DNA from: a virus
Length of the DNA stretch: 21,983 bases
IMG/VR virus record: IMGVR_UViG_3300023178_000300
Coordinates: 1 to 21,983 of that record
Strand: one strand, 5' to 3'
The position numbers and the translations under genes were made by a program. Each line of letters begins with the position of its first letter. Within the stretch, counting starts at the first letter, position 1. Under the pieces are notes generated by a model. The model did not search any database. It was not told where the DNA came from and saw only the letters and a list, made by a program, of their open reading frames with translations. This document shows positions 1-4,880 of the stretch, piece after piece.

Positions 1-1
1 A

Positions 2-664
2 TCACTAGGTGAAAGAATTGCTGCAAGTGGCGACCTTGCAAGAATTGTACAGGGTTATAAAGATAACCCAGACAATGCAATGGTTCAGGAATCGATGATG
101 GCATTCATGGAAAACATGGCTGATATTATTGACAATGAAGAATCAACCCAAGAACAACGAGAACAAGCGTTAGCAAATCTACAAGCACTAAATTCAGCAT
201 TTCCTGAAATCAGAACACAATTAGAATCTATGACAGGATTTGGCGCTAATGAAGCAAGACTATTCTTTAATGACAATATTGTAGACTTTATGCAAGGTCT
301 ACAAGAGGATTATGGATTTAGATATGGTACAAGAGGTTTCAGAAATTTCGGTAGTGGTCAACTTGCAATTCTACATGGTAGAGAAGCAGTTATCCCTGAA
401 GACACCGCTGCAGGACAGTTTGTAAAGAACTTCTTTAATGAAGATTACACCCCAAGAAGATTGTCTACACTCAGTTCAGAAATAGTAAATGCAGTAGAAC
501 AGTCTGGTATGAACGGTAGTGGAATGTCTGTTGTTATTGGTAAGATGGGTGGCGATAACTATGTCACTAACCAGACAACCAGAATGGGTGACCAGAATAT
601 CGCAGATGTTAAGTACATCGGGGGAGGTGGTGGAGACACCAATCCTCTCGCACTACCAAACTAA
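2..664 (+). CDS. Tape-measure-like virion protein, C-terminal end (partial)
   Basis: The reading frame is open from base 2, so the gene begins outside the window; about 220 C-terminal residues are visible. The first in-window ATG (80) is internal. The protein is acidic and helical at first (around the QEQREQALANLQ stretch), then has a Gly/aromatic-rich segment and the motif QLAILHGREAVIPED. The FG..ahLHGrEAViP type of motif is a familiar C-terminal signature of phage tail tape-measure and related tail proteins, which set tail length and occupy the tail tube. The tail is Gly-rich. This is the only + strand gene, and it marks the edge of the structural module. It ends with a stop overlapping the stop of the convergent HNH gene. 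The structural role is fairly secure; the exact protein is inferred. Confidence 0.65.
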   Translation, partial: SLGERIAASGDLARIVQGYKDNPDNAMVQESMMAFMENMADIIDNEESTQEQREQALANLQALNSAFPEIRTQLESMTGFGANEARLFFNDNIVDFMQGLQEDYGFRYGTRGFRNFGSGQLAILHGREAVIPEDTAAGQFVKNFFNEDYTPRRLSTLSSEIVNAVEQSGMNGSGMSVVIGKMGGDNYVTNQTTRMGDQNIADVKYIGGGGGDTNPLALPN

Positions 665-1173
665 CCCAAATACATTTCCCAACTAGGATGTTTCAGTTCG
701 ACATTGTCGATCTGTTTCTTTTTGCGTACCAGTTCGTAGTAGCCTGGTTCGTGTGGTTTAATTTTGGGGGAGATAAGTTTGTCGCCTTTTTTGGTATTAC
801 AGGGTCCACATGCGGCGACGATGTTTTCCCAATGTGTTTTCCCACCTTTGGATATGGGGAGTACATGATCTAAAGTAAGGTAACTCCGTGGAAACCGTTC
901 GAAACAATATTGACAAGTGTACATGTCTCGAATATAAAGGTTCGTCTTGGAAAACCGAGGTCTACCCTTCTTCCGCATCATTTCTTTCATCATGATTACG
1001 GCGGGGACCTTGGTTTCCCAACTGGGACTTCGAACCATCCAGTCGTCGTACCAGTCTAAGACATGCACCTTATCCATCCACATGTAGGTGATTGCGTCTT
1101 TCCATTTGATAGTACTTAGAGGTAAAAAGTTTATAGGTTGACCGTCTGCATTAAGTACCAGAACATCGGACAC
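661..1173 (-). CDS. HNH endonuclease (170 aa)
   Basis: This is a stand-alone HNH-family nuclease. The zinc-finger type core is clear: CQYC (Cys87, Cys90), LDHVLPISKGG (Asp102-His103 metal/general-base pair), then Asn117 and CGPCN (Cys122, Cys125, Asn126). The family nicks or cuts DNA with one divalent metal. The N-terminal region (MSDVLVLNADGQPINFLPLS) matches the leader seen in free-standing bacterial and phage HNH proteins, which suggests an intact gene. The start is GTG at 1173, preceded by GGAGAAAAAC; no in-frame ATG gives the full N-terminus. It is convergent with the tape-measure gene, sharing 4 bases (CTAA) so that both stops overlap. Its role could be homing, packaging or host-DNA degradation; the sequence does not decide. 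Confidence 0.88.
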   Translation of the reverse strand: MSDVLVLNADGQPINFLPLSTIKWKDAITYMWMDKVHVLDWYDDWMVRSPSWETKVPAVIMMKEMMRKKGRPRFSKTNLYIRDMYTCQYCFERFPRSYLTLDHVLPISKGGKTHWENIVAACGPCNTKKGDKLISPKIKPHEPGYYELVRKKKQIDNVELKHPSWEMYLG

Positions 1174-1208
1174 GTTTTTCTCCTACTAATTTGTGATATC
1201 CTCACAAA

Positions 1209-1238
1209 TATTTATGAGGATTATTTGCGAGATCTCAA
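1209..1238 (-). promoter_or_regulatory. Promoter candidate upstream of the HNH gene
   Basis: On the minus strand there is CATAAATA (1209-1216), one base from the T4 late octamer TATAAATA. A TTGAGA hexamer (1233-1238) lies 16 bases upstream. It is 36 bases before the GTG of the HNH gene and just after the stop of the 62-aa gene. The flanking CCTCA/TGAGG bases could also form a small hairpin. Confidence 0.45.
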
Positions 1239-1409
1239 TTTATTTACTTGCATCATGCAATGTTTTGCTTCTTCGTAATATCCTAGTGACGACAAGTGCG
1301 AAGCTGCACGTGCGTATCCAGCGACTTCACAAAAATTGCTGAACCCTGACCAAAATCCTGATAGTGGTGCGAATGTGTATTTCATTACTGCGTCCATTGT
1401 TATACCCAT
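1221..1409 (-). CDS. Small protein (62 aa) paired with the DUF1127 gene
   Basis: I do not recognise a named family with certainty. The C-terminal half (ARAASHLSSLGYYEEAKHC, then a basic tail NKLRSRK) resembles small Ala/Arg-rich alphaproteobacterial proteins in which a helix like RAAxxLxxLGxxEEA occurs, often near DUF1127 proteins. The N-terminal half (TFAPLSGFWSGFSNF) is aromatic and moderately hydrophobic. Its start overlaps the end of the DUF1127 gene by 10 bases, indicating translational coupling. ATG 1397 (residue 5), with GGATGGG upstream, is an equally good start. Coding by context and overlap is likely; the function is unknown. Confidence 0.6.
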   Translation of the reverse strand: MGITMDAVMKYTFAPLSGFWSGFSNFCEVAGYARAASHLSSLGYYEEAKHCMMQVNKLRSRK

Positions 1410-1645
1410 CCGTTCAGGTTTTTGTTTACTTCTGCTTGATAATGTTCTTCTGCAAGTTGACGAATCATTCCACGATGCAAACCCATGTCTGCGAGTTCAC
1501 GATCATTTAGACCTTGTAGTTGATTGATTGTTTCTTTTGCAAGTCTACGAGCCTTATATTTGACTGCGACTTCTTTGATGAAGGAATAAACACCTTCTTG
1601 CCATGCGTTAAACATGCTTGTTACTGACAGTACAACGTGTGTCAT
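1400..1645 (-). CDS. DUF1127 (YjiS-like) small protein, 81 aa
   Basis: The C-terminal motif INQLQGLNDRELADMGL followed by HRGMI is the hallmark of the DUF1127 family: a basic helix, then LsDreLaDiGl.R.dI. These short Arg-rich proteins are abundant in Alpha- and Gammaproteobacteria. One member from Rhodobacter sphaeroides (CcaF1) has been described as an RNA-binding protein affecting sRNA maturation and RNA turnover. Here the N-terminal half adds an amphipathic region (FNAWQEGVYSFIKEVAVKYK). The start ATG 1645 has a good AGGAG ribosome site 8 bases upstream. That site overlaps the stop codon of a possible 16-codon leader peptide. The next gene overlaps its 3' end. A cellular regulator carried by a phage points to an alphaproteobacterial host and to manipulation of host RNA or metabolism (inference). 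Confidence 0.8.
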   Translation of the reverse strand: MTHVVLSVTSMFNAWQEGVYSFIKEVAVKYKARRLAKETINQLQGLNDRELADMGLHRGMIRQLAEEHYQAEVNKNLNGWV

Positions 1646-1655
1646 CTGTTTTCTC

Positions 1656-1706
1656 CTAAATGTGATAAATGTATGATGTGATCCGAGCGCAGAACACCGT
1701 CTGCAT
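1656..1706 (-). CDS. Possible leader peptide (16 aa) upstream of the DUF1127 gene
   Basis: A 16-codon ORF (MQTVFCARITSYIYHI) starts at ATG 1706, behind a strong AAGGAG (1711-1716) with a 4-base spacer. Its TAG stop (1656-1658) lies in the AGGAG ribosome site of the DUF1127 gene, the usual geometry for translational coupling or leader-peptide control. It is too short to prove by composition alone. Confidence 0.35.
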   Translation of the reverse strand: MQTVFCARITSYIYHI

Positions 1707-1725
1707 TTTACTCCTTATACACATT

Positions 1726-1733
1726 TATTTAGT
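1726..1733 (-). promoter_or_regulatory. Late-promoter-like element (ACTAAATA) before the leader/DUF1127 unit
   Basis: The minus strand reads ACTAAATA, close to the T4 late octamer TATAAATA; a CTAAATA variant is used by several marine T4-like phages. A transcript starting 6-7 bases downstream would begin just before the AAGGAG of the leader ORF. No convincing -35 is present, as expected for a late promoter. Confidence 0.4.
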
Positions 1734-1737
1734 ACAG

Positions 1738-1764
1738 AAATTGGTCAGTAAGGGTGACCAATTT
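1738..1764. repeat. Perfect 10-bp inverted repeat, 7-base loop
   Basis: AAATTGGTCA (1738-1747) and TGACCAATTT (1755-1764) are exact reverse complements around GTAAGGG. The repeat lies directly upstream of the late-promoter-like element of the DUF1127 unit and downstream of the phasin terminator. It has no clean T-run, so it is more likely an operator or a back-up hairpin than a classic terminator. Confidence 0.7.
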
Positions 1765-1811
1765 GAGAAACCTGTTATGCGAAAAACGCAATAGTGACAA
1801 TACAACGCAAG

Positions 1812-1838
1812 AAAAAAGGGGATCCGAAGATCCCCTTT
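1812..1838 (-). terminator. Rho-independent terminator after the phasin-like pair
   Basis: On the minus strand a 10-bp stem (AAAGGGGATC/GATCCCCTTT, 1815-1838) closes a TTCG tetraloop and runs directly into a T-run (TTTTTT including the stem end). It starts 4 bases after the stop of the 74-aa gene. Confidence 0.92.
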
Positions 1839-1841
1839 GAT

Positions 1842-2066
1842 TTATTCTTTTTTAGAAACGAAACTATACATTTCCTTTGCTTTTTCCATTAGTTCTTCCA
1901 TGGAATACATTTTAGTTGCTTCTTTATATTCTTCCATTGCAACTTTACCCGCTTCAAACATTTTTTCCGTAAACTCACGGTTCATGTGATACTGTTGATC
2001 CATATAGTCTTTTGCAAGTTGTAACATTTCAGATCTAATTTCAAAAGGGTTTTTATTCGCCATCAT
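1842..2066 (-). CDS. Phasin-like small protein (74 aa)
   Basis: This is a wholly helical, charged protein: QLAKDYMDQQYHMNREFTEK, then GKVAMEEYKEATKMYSMEELMEKAKEMYSFVSKKE. The amphipathic heptad-like pattern with Phe/Met/Tyr spacing and the N-terminal PFE segment resemble short phasins, proteins that coat polyhydroxyalkanoate granules. It overlaps the preceding phasin-like gene by 4 bases (ATGA), so the two are translated together and may form a heteromer. ATG 2066 and 2063 are adjacent; either could be the start. A strong terminator follows. Phasin assignment is by overall character, without a diagnostic catalytic motif; a generic coiled-coil protein is the alternative. Confidence 0.55.
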   Translation of the reverse strand: MMANKNPFEIRSEMLQLAKDYMDQQYHMNREFTEKMFEAGKVAMEEYKEATKMYSMEELMEKAKEMYSFVSKKE

Positions 2067-2275
2067 TTTACCATCTTCGCCATAGCTGAACCTGCTGCAT
2101 TAGAAAATGCAGTGGTATGTTTCATTGCTTCTTTTGTGAATTCTGTTTGCAATTTGATGAACTCGTGCAGAGGCGCACTCATTGCTTCATCTTTAACCCA
2201 AGTGTTTACCCAAGTTGTTTTTGCGTTTTGTACTGCGTCGATCCATACGTTCGACAAATAGTCTGTTGAAAACAT
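2063..2275 (-). CDS. Phasin-like small protein (70 aa)
   Basis: This is a helical, mildly amphipathic protein with the pattern LHEFIKLQTEFTKEAMKHTT followed by AFSNAAGSAMAKMVK, resembling the core repeat of phasin-family proteins (hydrophobic residues every 3-4 positions, Ala-rich end). The N-terminus is Trp-rich (NVWIDAVQNAKTTWVNTWVK). The start ATG 2275 has AGGAGAAGATT upstream. It is the first gene of a two-gene cassette with its own promoter (2345-2375) and terminator (1812-1838). The pairing with a second phasin-like gene supports a shared role at storage granules or membranes. The function is inferred and no homologue has been confirmed. Confidence 0.55.
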   Translation of the reverse strand: MFSTDYLSNVWIDAVQNAKTTWVNTWVKDEAMSAPLHEFIKLQTEFTKEAMKHTTAFSNAAGSAMAKMVK

Positions 2276-2344
2276 AATCTTCTCCTGTGTTTGTGTGTGT
2301 TTATACGATGCAGCGCATATTTTTGTTTTATGCGCTACAGAGTA

Positions 2345-2375
2345 TATTTATATCATATCTTCAGTTAGAAGTCAA
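2345..2375 (-). promoter_or_regulatory. Composite promoter (TTGACT, 17 bases, TATAAATA) for the phasin-like pair
   Basis: On the minus strand TTGACT (2370-2375) is followed by exactly 17 bases and TATAAA (2347-2352). The TATAAA is part of a perfect T4 late octamer TATAAATA (2345-2352). The TGA in the -35 hexamer is also the stop codon of the PiT-like permease gene. It lies about 70 bases before the first phasin-like ATG. Confidence 0.7.
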
Positions 2376-3334
2376 GGATTAATAATATAATGAACAAATA
2401 AAACCAATGCGACTGATGCTCCAAGTCCTACCATCATTTTACCAAAATCCTTTGCAACCAATGGGAATACAGATTTGGTTTTCTTTTTACCGAAGTATGT
2501 TGCCATTGCAAGTTCACGTCCTGCAAGTAGACCAACGAAGACCCATGTTGTCGACATGGGAATATCATTCAGTTCCTTGAAGAAGTACAAACACAACCAA
2601 TAGAACAAGTCAATCAATGTCGCTGAACGAACATATCGTGTGTTGTGTTTCTCTAAAACAATTTGTTGAATCTTACCCCCACGTTCTCTGAACATGAAGA
2701 ACAGTCCTGCAACAAATACAAATGAAATGAGTATCATCAGATCTACTGGGACTTGACGTGGTAAGAACACTGCGATGTTTGCCATGTCATGTGACAACCA
2801 AGTCCACCACAATCCACCTGTTGCAACCCACTGAGCAATTAGCCAGAACTTTTTATTGCCCTCACTAACTGGTTGGGTTTCGTCGAACCATTTGTGTGCA
2901 AACTTATTGATTGCAAACCACACCGCATAAGCAAAGGCGGCGGCAACACCATATCCCATAATTGATTTCATCAACATTTTCTCCAACACAAATGTCGAAG
3001 CGAATACAGATAATACTAGGAAGGATGTTGATACTGGGACACCGATACGAGTAAGTGCAACTAGAATTGCAGGTGCTGCAGCGTGATACCACTGAACTTC
3101 TTGCCATGGTATCTTGTTTAGACGACCATATGAGATGTCGCCTCCGTTGACACTCCAACCATACCAGAGTGTCGCAAGTAGAACTGCCGAGGCGGCAATC
3201 CAAAGTGTTTTATAGTTAAATCTCTCATTATTTGATGCCATCCAAGTACCGAGAGTTTGTACTGAATCATTGGCAATGACCGCATACGCAGCCAGTAGGA
3301 ACCCAACAAGGCTCCATAAAGTTAGTAGTTCCAT
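2372..3334 (-). CDS. PiT-family-like phosphate permease (320 aa, multi-pass membrane)
   Basis: This is an integral membrane protein with about eight to ten hydrophobic segments. Two half-repeats carry the PiT (inorganic phosphate transporter) signatures. In the first half, AND at residues 21-23 (VIANDSVQTLGTW) pairs with GVPVSTS (99-105). In the second half, LSHDMANIAVF (180-190) pairs with DIPMSTTWVFVGLLAGREL (257-275). In cellular PiT proteins the paired (G/H)AND and PVSTT motifs of inverted repeats form the phosphate and cation site. At 320 aa it is shorter than typical bacterial PiT (about 400-500 aa), and the second motif has HDMAN for HGANDVAN, so transport is likely but not certain. 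The start ATG 3334 has GGAG upstream. It lies between Hsp20 and the phasin pair. It would be an auxiliary metabolic gene supporting phosphate supply during infection (inference). Confidence 0.72.
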   Translation of the reverse strand: MELLTLWSLVGFLLAAYAVIANDSVQTLGTWMASNNERFNYKTLWIAASAVLLATLWYGWSVNGGDISYGRLNKIPWQEVQWYHAAAPAILVALTRIGVPVSTSFLVLSVFASTFVLEKMLMKSIMGYGVAAAFAYAVWFAINKFAHKWFDETQPVSEGNKKFWLIAQWVATGGLWWTWLSHDMANIAVFLPRQVPVDLMILISFVFVAGLFFMFRERGGKIQQIVLEKHNTRYVRSATLIDLFYWLCLYFFKELNDIPMSTTWVFVGLLAGRELAMATYFGKKKTKSVFPLVAKDFGKMMVGLGASVALVLFVHYIINP

Positions 3335-3352
3335 CTACTTCTCCTTATGTTT

Positions 3353-3369
3353 AACGACTTTACATCGTT
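3353..3369 (-). repeat. Hairpin in the permease leader, copy 2
   Basis: On the minus strand AACGATGTAAAGTCGTT folds as AACGA/TCGTT around a 7-base loop. Its core ACGATGTAAAGTCGT differs at one position from the hairpin at 3390-3406. It ends 18 bases before the permease start codon. Confidence 0.6.
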
Positions 3370-3379
3370 GCTTACATAC

Positions 3380-3406
3380 AAAAAAAAGACACGACTTTAC
3401 CTCGTG
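3380..3406 (-). terminator. Second, weaker terminator-like hairpin after Hsp20
   Basis: On the minus strand CACGA/TCGTG (3390-3406) closes a GGTAAAG loop and is followed by TC and an eight-base T-run (3380-3387). It stands just downstream of the stronger hsp20 terminator, forming a tandem arrangement. Confidence 0.55.
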
Positions 3407-3416
3407 CCCATGTAAC

Positions 3417-3444
3417 AAAAAAAGAGGGTTCCGAAGAACCCTCT
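3417..3444 (-). terminator. Rho-independent terminator after Hsp20
   Basis: On the minus strand a 9-bp stem (AGAGGGTTC/GAACCCTCT) closes a TTCG tetraloop, followed by a seven-base T-run (3417-3423). It begins 5 bases after the Hsp20 stop codon and has the same loop as the terminator at 1812-1838. Confidence 0.93.
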
Positions 3445-3449
3445 GAGTA

Positions 3450-3893
3450 TTAGTCTTCTGTAAGGAAAGACTTTTGAATGTTGGTGTTAATACCAATAGT
3501 ACGTGGACGTTTCTCTTCTGGAATAATTCTTTCCAGACGAATTGTCAACATACCATCTTCCAAAACCGCATCTTGAACAATAATGTCATCCGCAAGCGTA
3601 AATTTGCGAGTGAACTTACGACCAGAAATACCACGATGGATATATCCTTCATCATCAGTTGACTTGTCCTTATCACCAGTAATAGTCAAGACACTTTCTT
3701 GATATTGAATATCCAAGTCTTCTTCCTTGTAACCTGCAAGCGCAAGTTCAATTCGGAAGTCAGTATCCGTTCTCTTTACAATATTAAATGGTGGGAAACC
3801 TGTTGCTTGATCTTGATGGTCAAAAATTCTGTCGATCATACGATCAAAGCCAACAGCATATGGTGATAGTGTATTAAAATGTGCTCTATTCAT
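3450..3893 (-). CDS. hsp20: Small heat-shock protein Hsp20 (IbpA type, 147 aa)
   Basis: This is an ATP-independent holdase chaperone of the alpha-crystallin family. The N-terminus (LSPYAVGFDRMIDRIFD) is IbpA-like. The alpha-crystallin domain runs from about residue 36 to 130: FPPFNIVKRTDTDFRIELAL, then AGYKEEDLDIQY, ESVLTITGDK, the Arg-rich YIHRGISGRKFTRKFTLAD and the closing GMLTIRLER. A C-terminal IGI sequence corresponds to the I-x-I motif used in oligomer assembly. The length is normal. Marine T4-like phages commonly carry this gene, probably to help fold replication or capsid proteins. It has its own composite promoter (3954-3984), a 5' hairpin, a good AAGGAG ribosome site and a strong terminator, so it is an independent cassette after RegA. 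Confidence 0.93.
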   Translation of the reverse strand: MNRAHFNTLSPYAVGFDRMIDRIFDHQDQATGFPPFNIVKRTDTDFRIELALAGYKEEDLDIQYQESVLTITGDKDKSTDDEGYIHRGISGRKFTRKFTLADDIIVQDAVLEDGMLTIRLERIIPEEKRPRTIGINTNIQKSFLTED

Positions 3894-3927
3894 AGCGTTA
3901 TCTCCTTTTAAAGCAAGATTAAAGTAA

Positions 3928-3952
3928 ATGCGAACCCTTTCGGCGTTCGCAT
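3928..3952 (-). ncRNA. 5' stem-loop of the hsp20 mRNA leader
   Basis: ATGCGAAC (3928-3935) pairs with GTTCGCAT (3945-3952); two further C-G pairs with one bulge close a GAAA loop on the minus-strand RNA. Because the -10 ends at 3956, the predicted transcript would begin at or inside this stem. A 5'-terminal hairpin of this kind can protect an mRNA from decay (inference). It does not cover the ribosome site. Confidence 0.5.
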
Positions 3953-3953
3953 C

Positions 3954-3984
3954 TATTTATAACACATTTTCTGCCAAATGTCAA
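3954..3984 (-). promoter_or_regulatory. Composite promoter (TTGACA, 17 bases, TATAAATA) for hsp20
   Basis: On the minus strand a perfect -35 TTGACA (3979-3984) is followed by a 17-base spacer and TATAAA (3956-3961). The latter lies inside a perfect T4 late octamer TATAAATA (3954-3961). An A-rich stretch (the end of regA) lies directly upstream and could act as an UP element. Confidence 0.82.
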
Positions 3985-3991
3985 TAATTTT

Positions 3992-4393
3992 TTATTTTCT
4001 ACCGATATTATATTTTACGGTCAAGTCCCAATCACCTTTTTCTTTATACGAAATGATTTTAATGTGATTTAGAGGAGCGACAGGGTCTTTGGTTTTTTCC
4101 TTGTCGATGATCCTAATAAGATCCCATTCCTCTAATAGATTGACAATTGTGTTTCTTCTCGACAAGTCTTCGTCTGTGAATGTGTTTGTCTTACCGTCGA
4201 GGATGAATAATTCTTTGAAGTGTAAAATGGAATACCTACCCTTCTTGTGCAAAATATGACAAGATTGGTACAGCCTTTTTTCCTTGCGTGATGAAATACC
4301 GATACGAGTTAGTGTCTCTTTTACTTTTAAAAAACTGTCATCGGAAGGTAGTTCAATCTCTACACCAACGCCCTTAAAAATATCTTCGTTCAT
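3992..4393 (-). CDS. regA: RegA translational repressor (133 aa)
   Basis: This is a T4 RegA homologue, an RNA-binding protein that represses translation of many early phage mRNAs, including clamp and clamp-loader genes and its own, by binding near the start codon. The match is close: FLKVKETLTRIGIS, LYQSCHILHKKGRY, ILHFKELFILDGK, DEDLSRRNTIVNLLEEWDLI, and a C-terminal KIISYKEKGDWDLTVKYNIG. The 133 residues are slightly longer than T4 RegA because of a few extra N-terminal residues. It follows gp62, as in T4, but with an 85-base gap holding two hairpins, which may be where its own expression is controlled. ATG 4393 has an AGGTGAAC ribosome site; an out-of-frame ATG lies just upstream. Confidence 0.95.
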   Translation of the reverse strand: MNEDIFKGVGVEIELPSDDSFLKVKETLTRIGISSRKEKRLYQSCHILHKKGRYSILHFKELFILDGKTNTFTDEDLSRRNTIVNLLEEWDLIRIIDKEKTKDPVAPLNHIKIISYKEKGDWDLTVKYNIGRK

Positions 4394-4435
4394 AATACAT
4401 GTTCACCTTTTTTATAATTTATTTGTTATGGGTGG

Positions 4436-4453
4436 TGTTGATCATTATCAACA
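4436..4453 (-). repeat. Hairpin in the regA leader (7-bp stem)
   Basis: TGTTGAT (4436-4442) and ATCAACA (4447-4453) are exact reverse complements around four bases. The hairpin lies between gp62 and regA, about 45 bases before the regA start. Confidence 0.6.
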
Positions 4454-4454
4454 A

Positions 4455-4480
4455 AAGTTATTTATTATTTTAAATAACTT
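4455..4480 (-). repeat. AT-only hairpin overlapping the gp62 stop (10-bp stem)
   Basis: AAGTTATTTA (4455-4464) and TAAATAACTT (4471-4480) are perfect reverse complements around TTATTT, spanning the gp62 stop codon. The unit AAATAACTT is repeated once more in the gp62 coding end (about 4491-4499). Confidence 0.65.
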
Positions 4481-4880
4481 AACCCCCTACAAATAACTTC
4501 TGGTGAACATCTTCTAGTTGATCTTTACTAAGAACTTTCAAGTATTGTTTTGCAACGGTACGATTGCATTGATAGACTTCTTGGATTGCATCAAGGTCAT
4601 CATTCTGTTCTGCCTTGTGCCATTTAGAGAACCGTTTACGTTTCCTCAACATACCATTATAGTAGTCAAAGGAACCTATAGGAAACATGTCTGGTCTCTG
4701 GTTCATTTCGTTTGCATGAAGAATAGTATCTTCAAAGTAAGAGAAACCACGGTTGATAATGTACATGTACTCACCGTATTCTTTCTCTGCCATTTCTGGA
4801 TTGTCGTTCCCACGAATGATATCTTTCTTAAACTCAGATACTGCATTCATGAAATCAAAAGGTGTGTGTTCCTTAGCCAT
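4479..4880 (-). CDS. 62: Sliding-clamp loader small subunit gp62 (133 aa)
   Basis: This is the small subunit of the phage clamp loader, which with gp44 opens the gp45 ring and places it on primer-template DNA. It is non-ATPase and diverged in sequence. Family features visible are the central INRGFSYFEDTILHANEMNQ helix pair, the YYNGMLRKRKRFSKWHKAEQ basic segment (compare GKRYGKWAK in T4 gp62), and the C-terminal helical part ending LEDVHQKLFVGG. It is shorter than T4 gp62 (187 aa) but similar to the short forms in marine T4-like phages. It lies just before regA, as in T4, but four genes separate it from gp44. The start ATG overlaps the stop of the 95-aa gene (TAATG), so translation is coupled. 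Confidence 0.85.
   Translation of the reverse strand: MAKEHTPFDFMNAVSEFKKDIIRGNDNPEMAEKEYGEYMYIINRGFSYFEDTILHANEMNQRPDMFPIGSFDYYNGMLRKRKRFSKWHKAEQNDDLDAIQEVYQCNRTVAKQYLKVLSKDQLEDVHQKLFVGG

Noticed and set aside
1646-1841. tRNA or structured ncRNA in the longest intergenic gap
   Set aside because: No cloverleaf, CCA-like end or T-loop pattern was found. The gap is accounted for by a terminator, an inverted repeat, a promoter-like octamer and a leader ORF.
2904-3203. 99-aa Cys-rich frame inside the permease
   Set aside because: It is a +1 shadow of the permease; the permease frame has coherent membrane spans and paired motifs.
3909-3916. TGCTTTA sequence resembling a T4 MotA box upstream of hsp20
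   Set aside because: It lies within a few bases of the ribosome site, with no room for a -10 before the start codon.
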